DNA of 17,350 nucleotides from RUG563 sp024681215. Its GTDB lineage: Bacteria; Bacillota; Clostridia; Christensenellales; Aristaeellaceae. How positions within the stretch are numbered: position 1 is the first letter of the stretch; the number at the start of each line of letters is the position of its first letter. Below, piece after piece: positions 1 to 7,553 of the stretch. The DNA lies in the NCBI GenBank assembly GCA_024681215.1, contig JAILBG010000040.1:1-17350 (forward strand), written 5' to 3'. A program made the position numbers and the translations under genes. The notes under the pieces were generated by a model. It had not been told where the DNA came from and searched no databases. It was given only the letters and a program-made list of their open reading frames with translations.

Positions 1-1748
1 TCGAGCAGGGTCTTTTTATCGCCCGCTTCCATCTGCTGGAGCTTTCGGATGGTGGGAGAGCGCCTGTTGACCACCAAGGTGTACCTGGAGGGGAAAGTGA
101 ACTTCTCGCCGTAGGCGGCGCTCATTTCCTTATAGCGGCGCACCTGCTCATCCTCGACCAGCACCACCGGCAGGGTTTCGTCGGACAGGGATTCCGCCTT
201 GACGGTCAGGTCTTTCAGGTCGAGGGCGGTGCGGAACTCGTCCTGCAGGGCCGTCTCATCCACCTGAAGGCCGTCTTCCGCGTTCTCCTGCTTGAGGCCG
301 GACACGTCCGCGTCCACACGGGCGAAGGTGAGGCCTTCATGGCCGCTGCCGAACTCCATGAAGGACATGAAGTTCATGTCGATCAGCGTATCCAGGATGA
401 CGACGTCGATGCCGCGCTCCGTATACAGGGCGACGGCGGCCGCCTGGCGCTGTGGCTCGGTGGTGTAGAAGATCTTCTTCTCGGCCTTTTCCTTGTTCCG
501 GGCCTGGTATTCGTCGATGGTCAGGTATTCGTCCTTCACGGTGTGCAGGAGCAGGACGCCCTTCACCATCTCGTAGAACTTGTCGTCCCGGATGCATCCG
601 TACTTGACGAAGGGAGCGATATCGTTCCAGTATCCCTCATAGGTCTTGCGCTCGGTGTTGAACAGGGCGTTCAGCTTGTCAGCCACCTTCTTGGTGATGT
701 GCTGGGAGAGGCGCTTGACGTAGCCGTCGTTCTGCAGGAAGGAACGGGAAACGTTCAGCGGCAGGTCCGGGCAGTCGATGACGCCCTTCAGCAGCATCAG
801 GAACTCGGGGATCACTTCCTTGATATTGTCCGCCACGAAGACCTGGCGGTTGAACAGCTTGATTTCCCCGTCGTTCACACCGAAGTCCCTTCGGATGCGC
901 GGGAAGTAGAGAATGCCCTTTAAGTTGAAGGGATAGTCCACGTTCAGGTGCACCCAGAACAGCGGGTCCTCATAGGTGTGGAAGAGGCGGCGGTAGGTTT
1001 CCTTGTACTCTTCCTCCGTGCAGTCCCTGGGCGCTTTGAGCCAGAGGGGATGCACGTCGTTCAGGGGCTTTTCCGCCTTGGCCTTCTCTTCCTCTTCGGT
1101 GCCGGTGGCCTCGCCGTCTTCCTTGGGGGGCTTTTCACTGCTTAGGTCCTCCAGATAAATGGGCACGGCCATGTAGCCGCAGTAGCGCTCCAGCACCTCC
1201 CGGACGCGGTAACCGTCCAGGAATTCCTTTTCGTCTTCCATGATGTGCAGGACCACGGTGGTGCCGCGTGCTGTGCGCCCGCCGTCGCCTATGGTGAAGG
1301 CCATGCCGTCCTCGCTTTCCCAGATGACGGGAGCGGCGTTTTCTTGGTAAGACAGGGTGTCGATGGTCACTTTATCGGCGGCCATGAAGGCGGAATAGAA
1401 GCCCAGGCCGAAATGGCCGATGATGCCGCCCTTGTCCTCGCCGGTATAATTCTTGAGGAATTCCTCGGCGCTGGAAAAGGCCACCTGGTTGATATATTTT
1501 TCCACTTCCTCAGCGGTCATGCCGATGCCGTTGTCGGTGAAGCGAAGCTCGCCCGCTTCCTTGTCCACGGTGACGGTGACGCGCAGGTCCTCGTCCGTTT
1601 CGCCCTTGAGCATTTTATACTTGGTGATGGCGTCGCAGCCGTTGCTGACCATCTCGCGGATGAAAATGTCCTTGTCGGAATACAGCCAGCGCTTGATCAC
1701 CGGCATGATGTTTTGGGCATGGATGGAAATATTGCCCTTGGTTTCCAT
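1..1748 (-). CDS. htpG: Molecular chaperone HtpG (Hsp90 family), 3' end outside window
   Basis: ATP-dependent cytosolic chaperone of the Hsp90/GHKL ATPase family. The visible 582 codons start at ATG 1748, and AGGAGG lies 10 bases upstream (1759-1764). The N-terminal ATPase domain shows the ATP-binding residues: E32 and N36 in REMVSNGCDA, DNGIGM at 72-77, and the glycine-rich lid GHFGLGF at 111-117. An acidic, lysine-rich linker (around residues 205-230, EEEEKAKAEKP) is the charged linker between the N-terminal and middle domains. Family members are usually about 620-640 residues, so about 40-60 C-terminal residues (dimerisation domain) lie beyond the left edge. It is transcribed alone in this window, with a perfect CIRCE upstream, which points to control by the HrcA repressor. 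The identity is clear from the motifs and domain order; regulation is inferred from the operator. Confidence 0.97.
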   Translation of the reverse strand, partial: METKGNISIHAQNIMPVIKRWLYSDKDIFIREMVSNGCDAITKYKMLKGETDEDLRVTVTVDKEAGELRFTDNGIGMTAEEVEKYINQVAFSSAEEFLKNYTGEDKGGIIGHFGLGFYSAFMAADKVTIDTLSYQENAAPVIWESEDGMAFTIGDGGRTARGTTVVLHIMEDEKEFLDGYRVREVLERYCGYMAVPIYLEDLSSEKPPKEDGEATGTEEEEKAKAEKPLNDVHPLWLKAPRDCTEEEYKETYRRLFHTYEDPLFWVHLNVDYPFNLKGILYFPRIRRDFGVNDGEIKLFNRQVFVADNIKEVIPEFLMLLKGVIDCPDLPLNVSRSFLQNDGYVKRLSQHITKKVADKLNALFNTERKTYEGYWNDIAPFVKYGCIRDDKFYEMVKGVLLLHTVKDEYLTIDEYQARNKEKAEKKIFYTTEPQRQAAAVALYTERGIDVVILDTLIDMNFMSFMEFGSGHEGLTFARVDADVSGLKQENAEDGLQVDETALQDEFRTALDLKDLTVKAESLSDETLPVVLVEDEQVRRYKEMSAAYGEKFTFPSRYTLVVNRRSPTIRKLQQMEAGDKKTLL

Positions 1749-1808
1749 GGTGTGTCTGCCTCCTGTTTTCTCGTGGTCCGGCGGGATGCGTCCACCCCGC
1801 CGGATGCT

Positions 1809-1837
1809 ATTATAGCATGTGGCGGGAGAAAATGCAA
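1809..1837 (-). promoter_or_regulatory. Candidate sigma-A promoter of htpG (extended -10)
   Basis: On the minus strand a TATAAT box (1814-1809) is preceded by TGC, giving an extended -10. A weak -35 (TTGCAT, 1837-1832) lies 17 bases upstream. The -10 sits inside a perfect 15-base palindrome (ATGCTAT-T-ATAGCAT, 1804-1818). The predicted start is near 1802, leaving a leader of about 55 bases. The extended -10 supports the call; the -35 matches only 3 of 6. Confidence 0.6.
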
Positions 1838-1844
1838 CAGAAAA

Positions 1845-1871
1845 TTAGCACTCAGCGAAAAAGAGTGCTAA
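1845..1871. promoter_or_regulatory. CIRCE element (HrcA operator)
   Basis: The stretch reads TTAGCACTC, nine bases (AGCGAAAAA), then GAGTGCTAA. Both arms match the CIRCE consensus exactly, including the N9 spacing. CIRCE is the binding site of the heat-shock repressor HrcA and normally controls groESL and dnaK operons. Here it lies 97 bases before the htpG start and 7 bases upstream of the candidate -35, with no other gene close by, so htpG is the likely target. Confidence 0.95.
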
Positions 1872-1948
1872 CAAAAATCCGAGGGACAGCAGTCCCGGGG
1901 CGGCAGCGTATGATTATGCACCGCAATACATAATTTTTGACCTATCGG

Positions 1949-1975
1949 TGACACAAAAATGACACAATGACGCAA
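1949..1975 (+). repeat. Three short direct repeats TGACRCAA
   Basis: TGACACAA occurs at 1949-1956 and 1960-1967 and TGACGCAA at 1968-1975, in the same direction, with start-to-start distances of 11 and 8 bases. They lie upstream of CIRCE and htpG. The protein that might bind them is not known. Confidence 0.55.
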
Positions 1976-2078
1976 TAAGATGTAATCGTCCTTTTATGCC
2001 AAGGCGTTCGCAGGCGCCGCGTTGACGGCTGCCCCCTCGGCCAGGACGCCGCCTGCGGCTTTATTTTATCCTTGGAAG

Positions 2079-2111
2079 CCTGCTGCGCCCCTCGCGGCAG
2101 GTTTTCTTTTT
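2079..2111 (+). terminator. Rightward intrinsic terminator-like hairpin
   Basis: A stem CCTGC-t-GCG / CGC-g-GCAGG (2079-2101) with a five-base loop is followed directly by TTTTCTTTTT (2102-2111). This is the layout of a Rho-independent terminator for transcription to the right. No recognised rightward gene precedes it, so it either ends an unrecognised short RNA or is a chance structure. Confidence 0.45.
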
Positions 2112-2166
2112 GCGATCATTTCCCGCTGCATGTTTATTCCGGCGGGGCCCGCTTCCATTGAATCCG

Positions 2167-2202
2167 AAAAAACAGGCCGCGGGGCGAAAGCCCGGCGGCC
2201 TG
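2167..2202 (-). terminator. Intrinsic terminator after uxaC
   Basis: Reading leftward, CAGGCCGC pairs perfectly with GCGGCCTG (8 bp). After one C/C mismatch, GGGC pairs with GCCC around a short loop. A run of six T follows (A at 2167-2172 on the plus strand). It begins 11 bases after the uxaC stop and closes the whole leftward unit. Confidence 0.9.
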
Positions 2203-2213
2203 CCGTATTTGGC

Positions 2214-3614
2214 TCAGATGCCGAAATACGCTTTGGCGTTGTTGTAGCTGATGTCCCGCACCATGCCCTTGAGGAATTCGATATCGTTGGGATATTCGCC
2301 GTTTTCCACCCAGCGGCCTATGAGATTGCACAGGATGCGGCGGAAGTATTCGTGGCGGGGATAGCTGATGAAGGAGCGGCTGTCCGTGAGCATGCCCACG
2401 AAGGCGCCCAGCACCCCCAGGTTCGCCAGGGTGCGCATCTGCTCCTCCATGCCGTCCCGCTGATCCAGGAACCACCAGGCGGAGCCGTACTGGATCTTGC
2501 CCCGGATGCCGCCCTGCTGGAAATTGCCCAGCATGGTGCCGATGGCGGCGTTGGCGGCGGGGTTCAGGGTGTAGAGGATGGTTTTGGGCAGCTGGCCCTG
2601 GCTGTCCTGCAGGTCCATCAGGCGGGAAAGATTGTGGGCGATGGGCTGGTCGATGATGGAATCGAAGCCCACGTCCGGCCCGTAGCGGCGGAACATGGCG
2701 GTGTTGTTGTTGCGCATGGCGCCGATGTGATACTGCTGCGCCCAGCCCCGCTGGGCGTACATGCCGCCCAGCCCCGCCAGGATCACCGTGCGGTAGGAAT
2801 CGATATGCTTCTGCTTCATTTCCTCCCCGGCCATGGCTGCCTGGAAGGCCTTGTCCGCCTGCTTGAAGCTGGGCTCTCCCCAGGGCACGGTGTCCAGGGC
2901 ATGGTCGCTGATCCGGGCGCCGCAGGCGTGGAAGTATTCCACCCGGCGCTCCAGGGCGGTGAGCACGTCGGCGGTGGAGCGGATCTCCATGCCCGCGGTC
3001 TGGGCCAGCTGCCGAATGTATTCCGGGAAGCCGGCCCGGTCGATATTCATGGCCTTGTCCGGCCGGAAAGCGGGCAGCACCCGGGCGCTCAGGGCGTCTT
3101 CCTCGGCGATGGCCCGGTGGTAATGCAGATCGTCCACCGGATCGTCGGTGGTGCAGAGATAATCCACGTTGAATTTGTCGATGAGGGCCTGGGCGCGGAA
3201 ATCGTCGCCCTGGAGCATTTCGCCGGTCAGATCGTAGATCGCTCCGGCGTTCTCCTTCGTCAGCGGCTCGTCGATGCCGAACACCCGCTGCAGCTCCAGG
3301 TGCGTCCAGTGGTAGAGGGGGTTCCCGATGGCGTGGGAAAGGGCGTCGGCGTAGGCGATGAATTTTTCCCGGGGATCGCCGTCGCCGCGGATGAGCCTTT
3401 CCTCCACCCCCCAGCTGAGCATGGCGCGCCACTTGTAGTGATCGCCCCCCAGCATCAGGTGGGTGATATTATCAAATCGGACGTTTTTGGCGATCTCGGC
3501 GGGGGAAAGATGGCAGTGATAATCGATAATGGGCATTTCCTTGGCCGCCTCGTGGTACAGGGTGCGGGCCGTTTCCGTGGACAGAAGGAAATTCTCGTCC
3601 ATAAAGGGCTGCAT
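2214..3614 (-). CDS. uxaC: Glucuronate isomerase
   Basis: Converts D-glucuronate to D-fructuronate and D-galacturonate to D-tagaturonate, the first step of hexuronate breakdown in the cytoplasm. The start at ATG 3614 gives 466 residues, close to the 470 of the E. coli enzyme, and begins MQPFMDENFLL, the usual opening. AGGAGG lies 9 bases upstream (3624-3629). The metal-binding motif DYHCHLSP is near residues 30-37, and typical blocks such as GMLTDSRSF and EYFRRILCNLIG appear in the C-terminal third, which fits the amidohydrolase-like UxaC family. It has its own strong promoter overlapping the end of udk and a terminator behind it, so it can be expressed separately from the genes upstream. No other hexuronate gene (uxaA, uxaB, uxuA, transporter) is seen in the window. 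A longer reading frame upstream of this start has no better ribosome site. Confidence 0.96.
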   Translation of the reverse strand: MQPFMDENFLLSTETARTLYHEAAKEMPIIDYHCHLSPAEIAKNVRFDNITHLMLGGDHYKWRAMLSWGVEERLIRGDGDPREKFIAYADALSHAIGNPLYHWTHLELQRVFGIDEPLTKENAGAIYDLTGEMLQGDDFRAQALIDKFNVDYLCTTDDPVDDLHYHRAIAEEDALSARVLPAFRPDKAMNIDRAGFPEYIRQLAQTAGMEIRSTADVLTALERRVEYFHACGARISDHALDTVPWGEPSFKQADKAFQAAMAGEEMKQKHIDSYRTVILAGLGGMYAQRGWAQQYHIGAMRNNNTAMFRRYGPDVGFDSIIDQPIAHNLSRLMDLQDSQGQLPKTILYTLNPAANAAIGTMLGNFQQGGIRGKIQYGSAWWFLDQRDGMEEQMRTLANLGVLGAFVGMLTDSRSFISYPRHEYFRRILCNLIGRWVENGEYPNDIEFLKGMVRDISYNNAKAYFGI

Positions 3615-3651
3615 GGCGCGGGGCCTCCTTTTTTTGTTTTTTCCGGTTTGT

Positions 3652-3680
3652 ATTATAAGGCAGGGCGGGGGAAAAGTCAA
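3652..3680 (-). promoter_or_regulatory. Sigma-A promoter of uxaC
   Basis: On the minus strand TTGACT (3680-3675) and a perfect TATAAT (3657-3652) are separated by 17 bases. The -35 overlaps the TGA stop of udk. The start is expected near 3645, about 30 bases before the uxaC ATG. No operator for a hexuronate regulator could be recognised. Confidence 0.88.
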
Positions 3681-4291
3681 TCGTCCGAGCGGAGGATGCT
3701 CTGCAGGTAGCCGGCCAGGATGGGCACGATGCGGGTGTCCTTGCCGCCCTTCATCACCACCACGTCCGCGTAGTGGATGTAATTGCGGATGTACTGATCG
3801 TACATGGGCTTCACCGTGGCCAGGTACTGGGCGGCGATGTTGTCGATCTGGCGGCCGCGCTTTTTGATGTCCCGGGTGATGCGGCGCAGCAGGCAGATGT
3901 CCGGCTCCACGTTGATGTAGAGCTTCAGAAACATTTTATCCCGCAGCCGCGCGTCGTAGAACGCGTGGATGCCCTCCAGGATCAGCACCGGGGCGGGGCG
4001 GATGATCTCGTCCGTATCGGCCCGGCAGTGCCCGGTGAAATCGTAGGCCTTGCGGGTGATCTCCTTCCCCTCCATCAGGGCGCATACGTCCCGGTAAAGC
4101 AGATCGTGGTCGAACACCGCGGGCTCGTCGTAGTTGAGCAGGGCGCGCTCCTCGTAGGTCATGCCCGGATGATCGAAGTAATAGGCGTCCTGATTCAGCA
4201 CCACGCTGTCCACGCCCATGTCCCGCACCAGTTCCCTGGCCAGGGTGGTCTTTCCCGAGCCGCTGGCCCCGCAGATCCCGATAAACAGCAT
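3677..4291 (-). CDS. udk: Uridine/cytidine kinase family protein
   Basis: Member of the Udk family, which phosphorylates uridine or cytidine to the 5'-monophosphate with a nucleoside triphosphate. The 204 residues fit the usual 205-215. The P-loop GASGSGKT is at residues 8-15. QDAYYFD (34-40) corresponds to the D-x-YY substrate region, followed by NYDEPAVFD (53-61), EGIHAFYD (106-113) and RRITRDIKKRGR (136-147), the arginine-rich lid. It starts at ATG 4291 with a GGGGGA ribosome site upstream. It is the fifth gene of the leftward unit, 26 bases after the DUF5680 gene and two genes after psuG. No PfkB-type pseudouridine kinase is seen nearby, so a role with psuG is possible, but substrate choice cannot be read from the sequence. 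Confidence 0.9.
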   Translation of the reverse strand: MLFIGICGASGSGKTTLARELVRDMGVDSVVLNQDAYYFDHPGMTYEERALLNYDEPAVFDHDLLYRDVCALMEGKEITRKAYDFTGHCRADTDEIIRPAPVLILEGIHAFYDARLRDKMFLKLYINVEPDICLLRRITRDIKKRGRQIDNIAAQYLATVKPMYDQYIRNYIHYADVVVMKGGKDTRIVPILAGYLQSILRSDD

Positions 4292-4317
4292 CTTCCGTAT
4301 CCCCCTTTGCCTTCATG

Positions 4318-4758
4318 TCAGCGGACAGATCCGCCGTGAAAGAAACATTCGTATATTTCCCGTCCGTTCAATGCGATGGTTTCCCGGCCCTGGAACCAGC
4401 CGGGATCCCCGGTATGGGCGCAGCGGTACACGTATCCGTCCCGGGCGTATTCCCCGGGGCCGCGGAAGGGCGCGCTTTCGTTCACGCGCAGCAGGGCTTC
4501 CTTGAGAAAATCGCCGCTGAAGGGCCCGCCCGTCACCCGGCCTGAATAGTTCATGCTCCACACGGGCTCGCCCCCGATCCACAGCGCTTCCTCCCCGGAG
4601 AACCTTTCTCCGCCCAGGTAAGTGTCGATGTAGAGCATATCTCCTTCCGCGTATTGCAGATCGTGGGACCGGGGGCGGGAGGAGGGCGATTCCGCCCCTT
4701 TGCCCGCATAGGTCAGGCGCTTGGCGCGCAGGAGGAATTCCAGGGCTTTCTGTTCCAT
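4318..4758 (-). CDS. DUF5680 family protein
   Basis: A 146-residue cytosolic protein of unknown function, recognised as DUF5680-like from its order of motifs: SHDLQY (31-36), MLYIDTYLGGERFSGEE (41-57), PVWSMNYSG (65-73), a middle block with LKEALLRV (85-92), and a C-terminal GWFQGRE / ECFFHGG ending. There is no signal peptide or membrane segment. The start at ATG 4758 has GGGAGG close upstream and lies 11 bases after the psuG stop. A larger frame that overlaps psuG has no support. Its place between psuG and udk suggests a part in nucleoside or sugar-phosphate handling, but that is only context. The family assignment is from memory of the motif pattern. Confidence 0.8.
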   Translation of the reverse strand: MEQKALEFLLRAKRLTYAGKGAESPSSRPRSHDLQYAEGDMLYIDTYLGGERFSGEEALWIGGEPVWSMNYSGRVTGGPFSGDFLKEALLRVNESAPFRGPGEYARDGYVYRCAHTGDPGWFQGRETIALNGREIYECFFHGGSVR

Positions 4759-4769
4759 GGGCCCTCCCG

Positions 4770-5684
4770 TCAGCCTTTTTCCAGCTCCGCCGCGATCCGG
4801 GCGGCCAGGCGCACGTTGTTGAGCACCAGCTGGATATTGGACGCCAGGGATTCGCCCCCCGTCAGCTCGCACACCCGGGCCAGCAGGAAGGGGGTGATCT
4901 TTTTGCCCTTCACGCCTTGGGCGTCGGCTTCCTTCAGGGCCTGCTCGATGGCGGCGTTGATCCGGTCGGCGGGCATGGCGTATTCCTCCGGGATGGGGTT
5001 GGTGATCAGCATGCCGCCGGGATAGCCCATGTCCCGCTGGGCGCGGATGAAGGACGCCGCTTCCTTGGGGGAATCCACCCGGTAATCCACGGAAAAGCCG
5101 CTGTGGGGCGTGTAGAACGCGGGCAGCTCCTGTGTCTGATATCCCAGCACCGGCACGCCCTTGGTTTCCAGGTATTCCAGGGTGAGGCCCAGATCCAGGA
5201 TGGACTTTGCTCCGGCGCACACCACCGCCACGGGGGTATGGGCCAGTTCCTCCAGGTCGGCGGAAATATCCATGGTGGTTTCCGCGCCCCGGTGTACGCC
5301 GCCGATGCCGCCGGTGGCGAACACCCGGATCCCGGCCAGGGCGGCCACGATCATGGTGGCGGCCACGGTGGTGGCCCCGTCGGCCTTCCGGGCCACCAGG
5401 ATGGGCAAATCCCGGCGGGAGGCCTTCGTCACCTTCTGGCCTTCCCGGCCCAGGTAGTCGATCTCCTCCTCGGTGAGCCCGGCGCACAGCCTGCCGCCGA
5501 TCACGGCGACGGTGGCGGGCTCCGCCCCGCATTCCCGGGCGGCAGCTTCGCAGCGCAGGGCCGTTTCCACGTTCTGGGGGTAAGGCATGCCGTGGGAAAT
5601 GATGGTGCTCTCCAGGGCGATCACGGGGCGGCCTTCCCGCAGCGCCGCTTCTACTTTGGGGCTCAGCTTGATCAGGGAATTCAT
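4770..5684 (-). CDS. psuG: Pseudouridine-5'-phosphate glycosidase
   Basis: Cleaves the C-C glycosidic bond of pseudouridine 5'-phosphate to uracil and ribose 5-phosphate. The 304 residues match the family. Expected catalytic and binding residues are present with a constant offset of 6 from E. coli PsuG: E25 in ALESTIISHG, K87 in VTKAS, H131 in GGVHRG and K160 in CAGAKSILD, the lysine expected to form the covalent intermediate. D139 in TTMDIS fits the metal-binding position. Further family blocks are GYQTQELPAFY and NPIPEEYAMP. AAAGGA precedes ATG 5684, and only 3 bases separate it from the aldolase stop, so the two genes are in one transcript. The usual partner, the PfkB-family kinase PsuK, is not adjacent. 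Confidence 0.97.
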   Translation of the reverse strand: MNSLIKLSPKVEAALREGRPVIALESTIISHGMPYPQNVETALRCEAAARECGAEPATVAVIGGRLCAGLTEEEIDYLGREGQKVTKASRRDLPILVARKADGATTVAATMIVAALAGIRVFATGGIGGVHRGAETTMDISADLEELAHTPVAVVCAGAKSILDLGLTLEYLETKGVPVLGYQTQELPAFYTPHSGFSVDYRVDSPKEAASFIRAQRDMGYPGGMLITNPIPEEYAMPADRINAAIEQALKEADAQGVKGKKITPFLLARVCELTGGESLASNIQLVLNNVRLAARIAAELEKG

Positions 5685-5687
5685 TTT

Positions 5688-6728
5688 CTATCGCGTCCTT
5701 TCTTCATCCAGAATCCGCATCAATCCGTCGATCATTTCTTCCGTGGCGGCCCAGCTGACGGCAAAGCGAACCACGGTATGGGTTTCGTCCGCCTTTTCCC
5801 AGAAGCAGAAGCGCACCCGGCGGCTGAGACGCGCCATTTCCCCGTCCTCCAGCACGATGAACTGCTGATTGGTGGGGGAATCCAGGAACAGGGGATAGCC
5901 GCGGCGGAGGAAGCCTTCCTTCATCCGCAGGGCCATCTGAACGGCATGGCGGCTGATCTCAAAATACAGGCCGCCGGTGAACAGCGTATCGAACTGCACG
6001 CCCAGCAGCCGTCCCTTCGCCAGCAGCGCCCCGGACTGCTTTACGTGGGTGAAGAACCGCTTGGGCGCGCCGCCGGGGAAAACGGCCGCCTCCCCGCACA
6101 GGGCGCCCACTTTGGTGCCGCCGATGGAGAAAGCGTCGCAGACCCGGGCAATCAGGGGCAGCGTCACGTCCGTCCCCTCGCTCATCAGGGCGTACCCCAG
6201 CCGCGCCCCGTCCAGGAACAGGGGCAGGCCGTATTCCCGGCATACGGCGGACAGGGCTTCCAGCTCCGAACGGGTGTACAGGGTGCCCCATTCCGTGGGA
6301 TGGGAGATATAGGCCATACCGGGCCAGACCATGTGGGCATGGGCGGGATCTGAGTAAAAGCGCCGCAGCAGGGCGCGCAGGTCCTCCGCCTGCAGCTTGC
6401 CGTCCCGTCCCGGCAGGGGGATCACCTTGTGCCCCGCGCTCTCGATGGCCCCGGCCTCGTGGCAGGCGATGTGGCCCGTGTCGGCGCAGACCACCCCCTC
6501 CGTGGTATGGAGCAGGGCGCTGATCACGGTGCGGTTGGTTTGGGTGCCGCCGGTGAGAAAATACACGTCCGCCCCGGGGCATTCGCAGGCGGCGCGGATC
6601 TTGCCGGCGGCGGACAGGGTATACCCGTCTTCGCCGTAGCCGGGCTGCTGCTCCAGGTTGGTTTCCGCCAGCCGCGCAAGGATCTTCGGGTGGGTGCCCT
6701 CGGAATAATCGTTTTCAAAGGAAAGCAT
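5688..6728 (-). CDS. ltaE: Low-specificity L-threonine aldolase
   Basis: PLP-dependent fold type I enzyme that cleaves L-threonine or L-allo-threonine to glycine and acetaldehyde. The 346 residues fit the family. The PLP-anchoring lysine is K206 in SIGGTKVGAL. LDGARLG (172-178) supplies the aspartate that contacts the cofactor nitrogen, and FLTGGTQTN (57-65) and HIACHEAGAIE (86-96) are typical cofactor-binding blocks. GGAGGA lies about 10 bases before ATG 6728. The gene begins 3 bases after the FRG-domain gene and ends 3 bases before psuG. It could supply glycine, or acetaldehyde as a carbon source. A related beta-eliminating lyase is the main alternative, but the motif set fits threonine aldolase best. 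Confidence 0.93.
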   Translation of the reverse strand: MLSFENDYSEGTHPKILARLAETNLEQQPGYGEDGYTLSAAGKIRAACECPGADVYFLTGGTQTNRTVISALLHTTEGVVCADTGHIACHEAGAIESAGHKVIPLPGRDGKLQAEDLRALLRRFYSDPAHAHMVWPGMAYISHPTEWGTLYTRSELEALSAVCREYGLPLFLDGARLGYALMSEGTDVTLPLIARVCDAFSIGGTKVGALCGEAAVFPGGAPKRFFTHVKQSGALLAKGRLLGVQFDTLFTGGLYFEISRHAVQMALRMKEGFLRRGYPLFLDSPTNQQFIVLEDGEMARLSRRVRFCFWEKADETHTVVRFAVSWAATEEMIDGLMRILDEERTR

Positions 6729-6731
6729 GCG

Positions 6732-7553
6732 TCATTTGTCCTCCGAATCGTTCCTGGCCCGGTTGTATTTCGGCCCCAGGGCGGCGTAGCGCCGGGTGAT
6801 CCACTTGCAGATACCATCCAGCCCGGGGTAGATCATGCGCTCGGAAATGTTGATGTAGTCCAGTTTGTCCCGGATCTCCAGCTTGACCTGGGCGGGAATG
6901 ACGATCTTGCTGAAGCACCGGTCGGCGTCGGCGATCTGATCGATGGAAAGGGAAGCGTCGCTGCACACGGAAAAGAGGGCGTACTGGTTGGCGATGCGGT
7001 TCACGGCGCTGGCGGGCTCGAAAAACAGGGCGAAGGGATGGGAGGAAATGCGCGTCAGCGCGTCGAAACCATCCCCGACCCGGTCCATCATTTCCATGGT
7101 GAAAATGTTGCCCCGCTCGGCCCGCAGCATCTCCTTGAGGTGATCCGGCAGCTGGCGGTTGATATCGTCGATCCGGGCGCACCAGATCACCCCGTCCCGG
7201 TCGTAGGTCTCCTGGTCCTCGGTGGCGAAATGGGCCGCCACCAGGGGAGAGTAGGTCCAGTCCAGCAGCCTTGTGGGCAGGCCGTACTGCTGGGCCATGG
7301 CCAGCAGCTGCCAGAAGGACGTGACGGACTGGAGATCCGCGTAGCCGTATTTTTTGAAGGAACGCAGCATCTGCTTTTCCAGCGTCAGGTCGTGGGCGCA
7401 GATCCGGTTCAGGGACGGGGCCAGGCCCCAGTCCTTGTCCGCCATACCGCGGTAAACGCTGTTGTCCCGATAGCGCATGATGGTTTTGTCCCAGACGCCC
7501 CGGAAAATGGCGGACTGCAATTCGTCCCAGCTGTGGATCACGGTTTCCTGCAT
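6732..7553 (-). CDS. FRG domain-containing protein
   Basis: A 273-residue soluble protein carrying the FRG domain, named for a conserved aromatic-R-G motif. It shows YRGMADKDWGLAPSLNR (34-50) and AQQYGLPTRLLDWTYSPLVA (87-106), the two hallmark blocks, near the N terminus. The C-terminal half (about 115-273) has no block I recognise. No signal peptide or membrane segment is seen. The start at ATG 7553 has AAAGGAG about 10 bases upstream. It is the first gene of the leftward unit. FRG proteins are common in bacteria and their biochemical activity is not settled; many sit in variable regions or next to mobile genes, whereas this one leads an apparently metabolic operon. The domain is clear, the function unknown. 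Confidence 0.88.
   Translation of the reverse strand: MQETVIHSWDELQSAIFRGVWDKTIMRYRDNSVYRGMADKDWGLAPSLNRICAHDLTLEKQMLRSFKKYGYADLQSVTSFWQLLAMAQQYGLPTRLLDWTYSPLVAAHFATEDQETYDRDGVIWCARIDDINRQLPDHLKEMLRAERGNIFTMEMMDRVGDGFDALTRISSHPFALFFEPASAVNRIANQYALFSVCSDASLSIDQIADADRCFSKIVIPAQVKLEIRDKLDYINISERMIYPGLDGICKWITRRYAALGPKYNRARNDSEDK

Larger units (their letters stand above)
1872..2166. other. Non-coding stretch between htpG and uxaC
   Basis: No convincing gene is seen. The stretch holds a small hairpin (GGGAC-AGCA-GTCCC, 1883-1896), three direct repeats TGACRCAA (1949-1956, 1960-1967, 1968-1975), an 8-bp long-range pairing (2009-2016 with 2050-2057) and a rightward terminator-like hairpin (2079-2111). 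It is AT-richer around 1920-2000 than the flanking genes, which is typical of a control region. It may also encode a short rightward RNA, described separately as a finding. Confidence 0.5.

Noticed and set aside
2022..3710. Long rightward open frame (562 codons) opposite uxaC
   Set aside because: It runs antisense to a clear uxaC gene, has no ribosome site or family motif, and such frames are expected opposite GC-rich codons.
4917..6353. Long rightward open frame opposite psuG and the threonine aldolase gene
   Set aside because: It spans two well-supported genes and the junction between them on the other strand, and shows no domain.
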